Shown here one piece after another: positions 1-5,424 of a DNA stretch of 9,495 nt. The stretch covers positions 1 through 9,495 of the forward strand of contig JAAYVT010000583.1 of assembly GCA_012517025.1 (NCBI GenBank). The letters run 5' to 3'. Both the position numbers and the translations under genes were made by a program. How positions within the stretch are numbered: the stretch's first letter is position 1; each line of letters starts with the position of its first letter. The notes under the pieces were generated by a model, which saw nothing but the letters and a program-made list of their open reading frames with translations, was not told the origin of the DNA and searched no databases. Origin of the DNA: Phyllobacteriaceae bacterium. GTDB taxonomy: Bacteria > Pseudomonadota > Alphaproteobacteria > Rhizobiales > Ancalomicrobiaceae.

Positions 1-2
1 GC

Positions 3-572
3 GCCGGCGTCGTGTCGCGCGGCCGCACCACCGCCGAGGCGCTGCAGAAGGCCGACGCCGCCGCCGGCCGTCTGGTCGCCGACGCCAAGGCGGCCGGCCT
101 CGCCGACGCCGACGTCGCCACCTCCTCCTTCTCGGTCTCGCCGCTGTGGTCGACCTCCGGTTCGGACGGTGCGCCCTCCCACATCACCGGCTATTCGGTC
201 GAGAACACCTTCGAACTGAAGATCCGCCGCCTCGCCGATCTCGGGCCGCTGCTCGAGCGTCTGGTCGCCGGCGGCACCAACGCGGTCTCCGGCATCGCCT
301 TCGACGTCTCCGACGCCGACAAGCGCCGCGATCAGGCCCGCGTCGCCGCCGTGACCGCCGCCCGCGCTCGCGCCGAATTGCTCGCAGACGCCGCCGGCGA
401 ACGCATCGTCCGCGTCCTGGCGATGACCGAGGGCGGCGACGATCGCCCGATGCCGCGCGTCTTCGCCAAGGCGGCGATGCCGAGCGCCGCCGTGCCGATC
501 GAGCCCGGCAGCCGCACCATCGTCGCGACCGTCACCATGACCTTCGAGCTGGCTCCGCGCGAGACCAAGTAG
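3..572 (+). CDS. SIMPL domain (DUF541) periplasmic protein, 5' end missing
   Basis: This is the C-terminal part of a SIMPL/DUF541 protein. The family includes Brucella BP26/Omp28 and consists of secreted or periplasmic proteins of poorly defined function, some linked to oxidative stress. The reading frame is open back to the window edge, starting with Ala-Gly-Val-Val at base 3, which matches the family's 'AGV.(T/S)RG.TA.EAL' segment. The GTG at base 12 is therefore an internal Val and not a start. Visible family features are the amphipathic helix after TAEAL, the strand around 'SSFSVSPLW', the 'GYSVENTFELKIR' strand, the 'SGIAFDVSD' segment, an Arg/Ala-rich helix, and a final 'TIVATVTMTFEL' strand ending in TAG. 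The signal peptide and first strand lie outside the window. The family assignment is firm. The biological role is not known. Confidence 0.9.
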   Translation, partial: AGVVSRGRTTAEALQKADAAAGRLVADAKAAGLADADVATSSFSVSPLWSTSGSDGAPSHITGYSVENTFELKIRRLADLGPLLERLVAGGTNAVSGIAFDVSDADKRRDQARVAAVTAARARAELLADAAGERIVRVLAMTEGGDDRPMPRVFAKAAMPSAAVPIEPGSRTIVATVTMTFELAPRETK

Positions 573-584
573 ACGCTTTCGGAA

Positions 585-617
585 TTCCCCCCGAGGGACC
601 CGTACGGGTCGGGGGAA
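585..617 (+). terminator. Bulged hairpin, possible terminator of the SIMPL gene
   Basis: The sequence starts 13 bases after the SIMPL stop codon. The arms TTCCCCC (585-591) and GGGGGAA (611-617) flank a perfect 14-base palindrome GACCCGTACGGGTC (597-610), with a 5-base bulge on the left. Strong folding and position suit a terminator, but no T run follows. It may instead belong to the rlpA leader. Confidence 0.4.
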
Positions 618-686
618 CACCCGGGGATCGGCAGCGTGAGGCGCCGCCCCCGGGCCTGGCACCGAGCGACGTCCGATACGTCGTCC

Positions 687-790
687 CGGCGTCCCGCCGT
701 CGAGACCACGCCCGCAGGGAAACCGGGCCACTCGGCGACACCGGACGGCAGATGCGAACCCCGCAGGGTCGGACTCCCTGCTTCGCGCCG
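687..790 (+). promoter_or_regulatory. Candidate ydaO-yuaA-like (cyclic di-AMP class) riboswitch in rlpA leader
   Basis: The motif order resembles what I remember of the ydaO-yuaA riboswitch. A closing stem CGGCG (687-691)/CGCCG (786-790) surrounds GCAGGGAAACCGGG (714-727, like 'GCGGGAACCGGGG'). Next come GGCGACACC (734-742, like 'GGUGAAUCC'), GGACGG (743-748), and CGAACCCCGCAG (755-766, like 'CGAACCCGACAG'). Also visible is the 7-bp pairing GCAGGGA (714-720)/TCCCTGC (775-781). The class typically sits before cell-wall hydrolase genes, and rlpA follows 65 bases downstream. Points against are the shorter-than-usual length, several mismatches in core positions, and the rarity of cyclic di-AMP enzymes in alphaproteobacteria. 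A cobalamin riboswitch was considered because of GGGAA and CCCCGCA, but it fits less well. The match is from memory, not from a covariance search. Confidence 0.4.
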
Positions 791-855
791 TCGCCACGCT
801 GCGAGACGAGAAGGCGTGCATCGCCCCGGCTCGCTCCTGTGACTGGAGAGTTGGA

Positions 856-1458
856 ATGAACATCACCCGTGACGATGCCGCCTCGCGGCGGCGTGGAACC
901 GCGCGTGCCGCGATTCTCGCCTCGGGCGTCCTCCTCGGCGCCGCCTCCTCGGCCTGCGCCGCCGAGGGTATCGCCTCCTTCTACGGCCGCTCCGAGCACG
1001 GCGGCCCGACCGCCTCCGGCGAGCGGTTCGACATGCACGCCCTCACCGCCGCGCACCGCACCGCACCGCTCGGCTCGCACATGCGCGTCACCAATCTGAA
1101 GAACGGTCAGAGCGTGGTCGTGCGCATCAACGATCGCGGCCCCTTCGTGCGCGGCCGCATCATCGACCTCTCGCGCGCCGCCGCCGAGCGGCTCGGCTTC
1201 ATCGGCTCCGGCCTCACCCGCGTGTCGCTGGAGAGCGTCGAGGCGGGCGCCGCCGAACCGGCGACCACCGCCTCGGTCCCCGCAGCCACCCGCACGGCGA
1301 GCGCCGCGAAGCCCGAGACGGCCAAGAAGAAGTCGGCCACCGCCGCCACCGAGGCGACCCCGCCGGCTGCCGCGCCGCGGGAGACCGAAGAGAAGACCCG
1401 CCTCGCCCTGGTCGAGCGCGACGCCTTCCTGGTCCGCCGCAGCGGCGGCTCGAACTGA
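856..1458 (+). CDS. rlpA: RlpA-like septal ring lytic transglycosylase / DPBB protein
   Basis: RlpA proteins cut peptidoglycan glycan strands lacking stem peptides and act at the division septum. The 200-residue product starts with a basic N-terminus and a hydrophobic stretch (about residues 17-35), giving a signal peptide probably cleaved near Ala-Cys-Ala-Ala-Glu. Cys34 is not preceded by a good lipobox. The double-psi beta-barrel follows at residues 37-128, with GIASFYG, TASGERFD, TAAHRTAPLG and INDRGPFVRGRIIDLS. Glu56, His67 and Asp93 match the positions described as important in Pseudomonas RlpA. The rest (130-180) is an Ala/Thr/Lys-rich low-complexity tail with no SPOR domain, so it probably lacks the usual septal-glycan targeting. 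The ATG is supported by GGAGAG 5 bases upstream. The gene appears to be a single unit behind a long structured leader. Confidence 0.9.
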   Translation: MNITRDDAASRRRGTARAAILASGVLLGAASSACAAEGIASFYGRSEHGGPTASGERFDMHALTAAHRTAPLGSHMRVTNLKNGQSVVVRINDRGPFVRGRIIDLSRAAAERLGFIGSGLTRVSLESVEAGAAEPATTASVPAATRTASAAKPETAKKKSATAATEATPPAAAPRETEEKTRLALVERDAFLVRRSGGSN

Positions 1459-1481
1459 GCGACGCGCCGATCGGCGAACGA

Positions 1482-1517
1482 ACGGAGCCCCGGACGAACG
1501 CCCGTCCGGGGCTCCGT
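1482..1517. terminator. Perfect 15-bp hairpin between convergent rlpA and LysE gene
   Basis: The arms ACGGAGCCCCGGACG (1482-1496) and CGTCCGGGGCTCCGT (1503-1517) pair without mismatch around a 6-base loop. The hairpin lies 23 bases after the rlpA stop and 17 bases beyond the end of the convergent exporter gene, so it can end transcription from both sides. Neither side has a T run. Confidence 0.75.
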
Positions 1518-1534
1518 CGCGTCCGGATCCGGTC

Positions 1535-2149
1535 TCACACCTCGGCGAAGGCGAGCTTGGCGCCGAGGCCGACGAAGGCGGCGGCGAAACTGCGGCGGAT
1601 CCAGGCGAGCACGCGCGGCCGCGAGGTCACCTTCTCCCGCACCGCCCCGGCAAACAGGCCGTAGATCACGAACACCACCAACGTCGCCGCCATGAACACG
1701 CCGCCGAGCGCAGCCATGGTGACCAGCGGATGGGGATCGTCGGCCCGCATGAACTGCGGCAGGAAGGCGACGAAGAACAGCGACAGCTTCGGGTTCAGCA
1801 GGTTCACCACCACCCCGTCGCGGATGATCCGCAGATCCGAGCGCGGCGCCCGCGCCGCCTCGACGGCGAGCCCGCCGCTCTCCCGCAGCATCCGCCACGC
1901 CATCCAGCCGAGCCAGGCGACGCCGGCCCACTTCACCGTCGCGAAGGCGAGCGCCGAGGCGTGCAGCACGGCGGCGAGGCCGAACAGCGCCGCCGTCAGG
2001 TGCGGCACGATGCCGAGGGTGCAGCCGAACGCCGCCACCACGCCGGCCCGTCCGCCGCGACCGAGCCCGGCGGCGAGCGTGTAGAGCACCCCCGCCCCCG
2101 GCGCCACCACCACGATCAGCGTGGTGAGAAGGAAATCCCATCCGAACAT
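1535..2149 (-). CDS. LysE/RhtB-family amino-acid exporter
   Basis: This 204-residue inner-membrane protein has about six hydrophobic segments (roughly 5-28, 36-62, 66-86, 108-130, 143-168 and 180-203). That is the size and layout of the LysE/RhtB superfamily, which exports amino acids or related metabolites using the proton gradient. Family landmarks are the N-terminal Pro-Gly motif (17-20), the glycine-rich 'AFGCTLGIVPH' (40-50) and 'NLLNPKLSLFFVAFLPQF' (116-133). The Pro-Gly motif reads PGAG here, where close relatives usually have PGPG. The ATG is preceded by GGAGGG at about 4 bases, so the start is well supported. The gene lies 62 bases after the thioesterase gene on the same strand and may be co-transcribed with it. 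The substrate cannot be told from sequence. Confidence 0.88.
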   Translation of the reverse strand: MFGWDFLLTTLIVVVAPGAGVLYTLAAGLGRGGRAGVVAAFGCTLGIVPHLTAALFGLAAVLHASALAFATVKWAGVAWLGWMAWRMLRESGGLAVEAARAPRSDLRIIRDGVVVNLLNPKLSLFFVAFLPQFMRADDPHPLVTMAALGGVFMAATLVVFVIYGLFAGAVREKVTSRPRVLAWIRRSFAAAFVGLGAKLAFAEV

Positions 2150-2211
2150 CGCGCCCTCCGATCGAAGATCGCGAGCAAGATGTCACGCGCCCCGCCGACG
2201 CACCAGCGCGA

Positions 2212-2622
2212 TCACTCCTCGCGCGGGATCGGCCGCGGCCGGCCGTCGTCGTCGACCGCGACGAAGGTGAAGACGGCGTCCGTCACCTTCTCGCGCGCGC
2301 CGCCGAAGAAGCGCTTGGCCCAGGCCTCGATGTGGATCTTCATCGAGGTGCGGCCGATGCTCTCGACGTCGGTGTAGACGCACAGCACGTCGCCGACCTT
2401 GACCGGACGATGGAAGGTGAGCGTGTCGACCTTGAGGGTGACGACGCGCCCGTGCGCCCGCTCGACGCCGCGGATGCCGCCGGCGGCATCCATCTGGGAG
2501 AGCACCCAGCCGCCGAAGATGTCGCCGTTGGCGTTGGTGTCGGCCGGCATGGCGACGACGCGGACGGTGAGTTCGCCGCGGTGGGTCTCGGGAGAAGGTT
2601 CGGGCATCGTGTCGTCTCGCAT
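2212..2622 (-). CDS. yciA: YciA-like acyl-CoA thioesterase (hot-dog fold)
   Basis: This enzyme hydrolyses acyl-CoA thioesters to free acid and CoA in the cytoplasm, probably with broad chain-length range. The 136-residue product closely follows the YciA/HI0827 pattern. It has 'MPADTNANGDIFGGWVLSQMD' across residues 25-45 with Asp45 at the catalytic acid position. It also has 'HGRVVTLKVDTLTFHRP' (57-73), 'VGDVL' (76-80), 'GRTSMKIHIEAW' (90-101), and 'VTDAVFTFVAVD' (113-124), ending in the family's PxPRE-type tail. The length is typical of a single hot-dog domain. The start is uncertain: ATG at 2622 and ATG at 2607 both fit, and neither has a strong ribosome-binding site. The gene follows the HlyU-family gene and precedes the LysE-type exporter, all on the same strand. 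Confidence 0.9.
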   Translation of the reverse strand: MRDDTMPEPSPETHRGELTVRVVAMPADTNANGDIFGGWVLSQMDAAGGIRGVERAHGRVVTLKVDTLTFHRPVKVGDVLCVYTDVESIGRTSMKIHIEAWAKRFFGGAREKVTDAVFTFVAVDDDGRPRPIPREE

Positions 2623-2705
2623 CGGTTGAGTCGAGACGAGCCTAACCAAGGCCGACGGCCGGCGGAACCCCGCCCGGCGCGCCGCACCCATCGCCGGACG
2701 ACGGT

Positions 2706-2993
2706 TCAGGCGCGGTCGTAGAGGTGGTCGCCGGACTGCTCGACCAGCAGGCGCGCCTTCAGAAACACCATCTCGATCGCCGTCTCGCGATCGGCGAAGC
2801 GATCGGCGCGGATGAAGCGGTGCTCCTTGACGACCCCGTCGACCTCCTTGGAGATCACCCCGCAGAGCTGCCACTGCCCACCTTCCAGATAAGGCGTGGC
2901 GGTGACGACATGGCCGCCGAACTCGAGTTTCGGCGCGTCCTTCGCCTCGGCGGGCGCCTTCTCCAGGCCGAACAGACGTTTGAGCAGCGACAT
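2706..2993 (-). CDS. HlyU-family (PF10115-type) small protein
   Basis: The 95-residue protein matches the alphaproteobacterial family annotated as 'HlyU family transcriptional regulator'. It has an N-terminal 'SLLKRLFGLE' helix, a short linker, 'EGGQW' (37-41), 'GVISKEVDGVVKEHRFIRAD' (45-64), a helix rich in charged and hydrophobic residues, and a 'GDHLYD' end (88-93). I see no helix-turn-helix. The family name comes from a haemolysin activator, but Vibrio HlyU itself is an ArsR-type winged-helix protein, so a DNA-binding role should not be assumed. The ATG has GGAG about 10 bases upstream. It lies 60 bases after the rpoD stop, behind a hairpin, so it may have its own promoter or depend on readthrough. 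Confidence 0.8.
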   Translation of the reverse strand: MSLLKRLFGLEKAPAEAKDAPKLEFGGHVVTATPYLEGGQWQLCGVISKEVDGVVKEHRFIRADRFADRETAIEMVFLKARLLVEQSGDHLYDRA

Positions 2994-3018
2994 GCGACCC
3001 GTCTCCGCGTGAACGCGC

Positions 3019-3043
3019 CTCGGCCCCGCGTGACGGGGCCGAG
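3019..3043 (-). terminator. Hairpin after rpoD
   Basis: CTCGGCCCCG (3019-3028) and CGGGGCCGAG (3034-3043) form a perfect 10-bp stem with a 5-base loop. It begins 10 bases past the rpoD stop codon in the direction of transcription. No T run follows, so termination may be partial, allowing some expression of the next gene. Confidence 0.65.
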
Positions 3044-3053
3044 CGCCTTGCGA

Positions 3054-5051
3054 TCAGTTGTCGAGGAACGAGCGGAGCTTGCGCGACCGCGACGGGTGCT
3101 TGAGCTTCCGGAGCGCCTTCGCCTCGATCTGGCGGATGCGTTCGCGCGTCACCGAGAACTGCTGGCCGACTTCTTCCAGCGTGTGGTCGGTGTTCATGCC
3201 GATGCCGAAGCGCATGCGCAGCACGCGTTCCTCGCGTGGGGTGAGCGAGGCCAGCACCCGCGTCGTGGTCTCGCGCAGGTTCGACTGGATCGCCGCGTCG
3301 ATCGGCAGGATCGCGTTCTTGTCCTCGATGAAGTCGCCGAGATGCGAATCCTCCTCGTCGCCGATCGGCGTCTCGAGGCTGATCGGCTCCTTGGCGATCT
3401 TGAGGACCTTGCGCACCTTCTCCAGCGGCATGGCGAGCTTCTCGGCCAGTTCCTCCGGGGTCGGCTCGCGGCCGATCTCGTGCAGCATCTGGCGCGAGGT
3501 GCGGACGATCTTGTTGATCGTCTCGATCATGTGGACGGGAATGCGGATGGTGCGCGCCTGATCGGCGATCGAGCGGGTGATCGCCTGCCGGATCCACCAC
3601 GTCGCGTAAGTGCTGAACTTGTAGCCGCGCCGATACTCGAACTTGTCGACCGCCTTCATCAGACCGATGTTGCCCTCCTGGATCAGATCCAGGAACTGCA
3701 GGCCGCGGTTGGTGTATTTCTTGGCGATCGAGATGACGAGACGCAGGTTGGCCTCGACCATCTCCTTCTTGGCCTGCCGGGCCTCGCGCTCGCCCTTCTG
3801 CACCATGTGGACGATGCGGCGGAACTCGATGATCTCGAGCCCGGTCTCGGTGGCGAGATTCTGGATCGCGCCGCGGAACTCCTTGATCGTGTCGCCCTCG
3901 TTCTTGACGAAATCCCGCCAGCCGCGAGTGCCGAGGTTCGCCACCCGGCGCAGCCAGTTCGGATCGAGCTCCGAGCCCTGATAGTTCTTCAGGAAATCCT
4001 CGCGTCCGACGCCGAAGCTCTCCGCCAGACGCAGCAGACGACCCTCGAAGCCCATCAGCTTCTTGTTGATGTCGTAGAGCTGCTCGACCAGGCTGTCGAT
4101 GCGCGCCTGATTGAGCGACAGGCTCTTCAACTGCGAGATCAGGTCTTCCTTGAGCTTCTTGTAGCGCCGCTCCTGGGAGGGCGACAGCGTCTCGCTCTTC
4201 AGGCGACCCTCGACCAGCTGCTCCTGCAGCCGGGAGAGCTTCTTGTAGTCGTCGGCGATGAGATCGAAGATCTCCAGCACCTTCGGCTTCAGCTCGGCCT
4301 CCATGGCGGACAACGAGACATTGCCCTCCATGTCCTCCTCGCCGTCCTCGGCCATCTCGCCTTCGGTCTCGGCGGCGGCTTCTTCCTCGCCCTCCGCCTC
4401 CTCGCCGTCGACCGGCACCATCGGCGGGCCGCCGGCCTTGCCGTCGGGACCGGCGTAGGTCGCCTCGAGGTCGATGATGTCGCGGAGGAGAATCTTCCCC
4501 TCGTTGAGTTCGTCGCGCCAGATGATGATCGCCTGCAGCGTCAGCGGGCTCTCGCACAGTCCGGCGATCATCGCCTCGCGGCCGGCTTCGATGCGCTTGG
4601 CGATGGCGATTTCGCCCTCGCGGGAGAGCAGCTCGACCGAGCCCATCTCGCGCAGATACATGCGGACCGGATCGTCGGTGCGATCGGTCGGCTCGCGCGC
4701 GGCGGCGCGGGTCGGCAGATTGGGCGTCGCCTCGACGAGTTCGCCGCCCTCGCTCTCCTCCTCGGGCTCGGCCTCGCCGTTCTTGGCGGCCTCGTGCTCC
4801 TCGGCCTCCTCGGTCTCGACGACGTTGATGCCCATCTCGTTGAGCATCGCCAGGATGTCCTCGATCTGCTCGGAGGCGACCTGCTCGGACGGCAGCACCT
4901 CGTTGAGCTCGTCGTAGGTGACGAAGCCTCGCTTCTTGGCGAGCTTGATCATCCGTTTGACGGCGGCATCCGAGAGATCGAGAAGCGGACCGTCCTGCGT
5001 CTCGGGAGCCTGGACCTCGGCCTCTTCCTGCTCGCCCGCCTTCGTCGCCAT
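3054..5051 (-). CDS. rpoD: RNA polymerase primary sigma factor RpoD (sigma-70)
   Basis: This is the housekeeping sigma factor that directs RNA polymerase to most promoters. The 665-residue protein has all expected parts. Region 1.1 is at about 22-80 (DLSDAAVKRMIKLAKKRGFVTYDELNE). Region 1.2 is near 124-160 (DPVRMYLREMGSVELLSREGEIAIAKRI). A non-conserved region at about 165-425 holds a very acidic stretch (215-243). Region 2 is at about 432-505, with the -10 recognition segment 'YKFSTYATWWIRQAI'. Region 3 is at about 510-590. Region 4 is at about 600-660, with the -35-binding helix-turn-helix 'TLEEVGQQFSVTRERIRQIEAKALRKL'. An upstream ATG at 5090 is in frame, but the ATG at 5051 has AGGAG about 8 bases upstream and gives the usual N-terminus, so I chose it. 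The gene lies downstream of dnaG with a 373-base gap carrying its own regulatory signals. Confidence 0.97.
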   Translation of the reverse strand: MATKAGEQEEAEVQAPETQDGPLLDLSDAAVKRMIKLAKKRGFVTYDELNEVLPSEQVASEQIEDILAMLNEMGINVVETEEAEEHEAAKNGEAEPEEESEGGELVEATPNLPTRAAAREPTDRTDDPVRMYLREMGSVELLSREGEIAIAKRIEAGREAMIAGLCESPLTLQAIIIWRDELNEGKILLRDIIDLEATYAGPDGKAGGPPMVPVDGEEAEGEEEAAAETEGEMAEDGEEDMEGNVSLSAMEAELKPKVLEIFDLIADDYKKLSRLQEQLVEGRLKSETLSPSQERRYKKLKEDLISQLKSLSLNQARIDSLVEQLYDINKKLMGFEGRLLRLAESFGVGREDFLKNYQGSELDPNWLRRVANLGTRGWRDFVKNEGDTIKEFRGAIQNLATETGLEIIEFRRIVHMVQKGEREARQAKKEMVEANLRLVISIAKKYTNRGLQFLDLIQEGNIGLMKAVDKFEYRRGYKFSTYATWWIRQAITRSIADQARTIRIPVHMIETINKIVRTSRQMLHEIGREPTPEELAEKLAMPLEKVRKVLKIAKEPISLETPIGDEEDSHLGDFIEDKNAILPIDAAIQSNLRETTTRVLASLTPREERVLRMRFGIGMNTDHTLEEVGQQFSVTRERIRQIEAKALRKLKHPSRSRKLRSFLDN

Positions 5052-5186
5052 GAAAGACTTCTCCTGAAACTGTTCGGGGACCGCGACCACCGCCCCGCCC
5101 TGCCGCGCCGCCGCGCGACAACGCGCGCGACGCGAGAGGGGAGCGACGATGCCGGCGCGCCGAAAGGTTGGATTACGGTGCTCGGG

Positions 5187-5201
5187 TTAAGCTCCGATTG
5201 A
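5187..5201. promoter_or_regulatory. Near-consensus CtrA-binding site
   Basis: The plus strand reads TTAA-N7-TTGA, matching seven of the eight defined bases of the alphaproteobacterial CtrA box TTAA-N7-TTAA. It lies 136 bases upstream of the rpoD start codon. CtrA is the master cell-cycle response regulator in this class. A single 7/8 match can arise by chance, though it is less likely in GC-rich DNA. Confidence 0.35.
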
Positions 5202-5335
5202 CGGTGATCGATCGATACGACGACGCCCCACGGCCGGCGGTGGGCCCACCGAACCGAGAAGCGTCTTTCGGGATGCGCCCGACGTCCCGAGCCCCGTCCG
5301 CCCGCGCACATCCATTGCGGCGCCGAAGCGAGAGA

Positions 5336-5413
5336 GACTCGGGTGGTTATTTAACGAGCGAATCACTTTCTGCAAGGGTGATTCGTCGCACGAATCGGCC
5401 ATGGATGCGAATC
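5336..5413. promoter_or_regulatory. Cluster of five GANTC (CcrM methylation) sites
   Basis: The sites are GACTC at 5336, GAATC at 5360, GATTC at 5380, GAATC at 5392 and GAATC at 5409. CcrM methylates the adenine in GANTC in alphaproteobacteria, and promoter GANTC sites can be read by GcrA. By eye I find only about half a dozen other GANTC sites in the rest of the window. The sites also form inverted repeats: CGAATCAC (5359-5366)/GTGATTCG (5378-5385), and GATTCGT (5380-5386)/ACGAATC (5390-5396). Confidence 0.6.
5349..5375 (-). promoter_or_regulatory. Possible rpoD promoter
   Basis: The minus strand has TTGCAG (5375-5370) and TTAAAT (5354-5349) with a 15-base spacer, in the only AT-rich patch of the gap. 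The -10 matches TATAAT at four of six positions and the -35 has only the TTG. The spacer is short, so this is a weak prediction supported mainly by base composition and by overlap with the GANTC cluster. Confidence 0.3.
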
Positions 5414-5424
5414 GTCCGGCCGCT

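Larger units (their letters stand above)
573..855 (+). other. Structured intergenic region, SIMPL gene to rlpA
   Basis: This 283-base gap contains no convincing gene; open frames crossing it are GC-rich shadows. It is dense in inverted repeats: a bulged hairpin at 585-617, CCCGGGG/CCCCGGG arms at 620-626 and 648-654 enclosing a CGGC/GCCG stem (629-632/643-646), a CGACG/CGTCG hairpin at 667-683, and the candidate riboswitch at 687-790. After that come GCGAG/CTCGC arms (801-805/830-834) around GGCG/CGCC (813-816/822-825). A good Shine-Dalgarno GGAGAG (845-850) lies 5 bases before the rlpA ATG. I found no clear -35/-10 pair, so the rlpA promoter is unplaced. Confidence 0.6.
5052..5424 (-). other. 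Intergenic region dnaG-rpoD, likely rpoD promoter and long leader
   Basis: This 373-base stretch holds no credible gene. Reading towards rpoD, it has a GANTC-rich patch (5336-5413), an AT-rich promoter-like segment (5349-5375), a perfect palindrome CGGTGGGCCCACCG (5238-5251), a GATCGATCGAT run (about 5207-5217), a CtrA-like site (5187-5201), and the AGGAG ribosome-binding site just before the rpoD ATG. If the promoter-like segment is real, the rpoD mRNA has a leader of nearly 300 bases. No intrinsic terminator with a T run follows dnaG, so some rpoD transcripts may also come by readthrough. Confidence 0.55.

Noticed and set aside
714..825. Cobalamin riboswitch before rlpA
   Set aside because: GGGAA and CCCCGCA are present in order, but the conserved GGTG/CAACTGT core and a convincing B12 box (GCCAGGAGACC-like) are missing, and the downstream gene has no cobalamin link.
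146..859. A 237-codon plus-strand frame crossing the SIMPL gene end and the rlpA leader
   Set aside because: Its product is an Arg-rich out-of-frame translation with no family features. The region is better explained as the end of the SIMPL gene plus a structured leader.
2212..5121. A 969-codon minus-strand open frame running through rpoD into the thioesterase gene, suggesting a fusion
   Set aside because: Only the last 136 codons encode a recognisable protein. The rest is an Arg/Gly-rich out-of-frame reading of rpoD and the HlyU-family gene.
2724..5201. An 825-codon open frame on the plus strand, opposite rpoD and the HlyU-family gene
   Set aside because: Its translation is rich in Leu, Asp, Arg and Val in the pattern expected from the complement of GC-rich coding DNA. 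RpoD on the other strand is an unmistakable full-length match.
5052..5424. A small gene or tRNA in the dnaG-rpoD gap
   Set aside because: No open frame there has a good ribosome-binding site plus plausible composition, and no cloverleaf or T-loop motif is visible.
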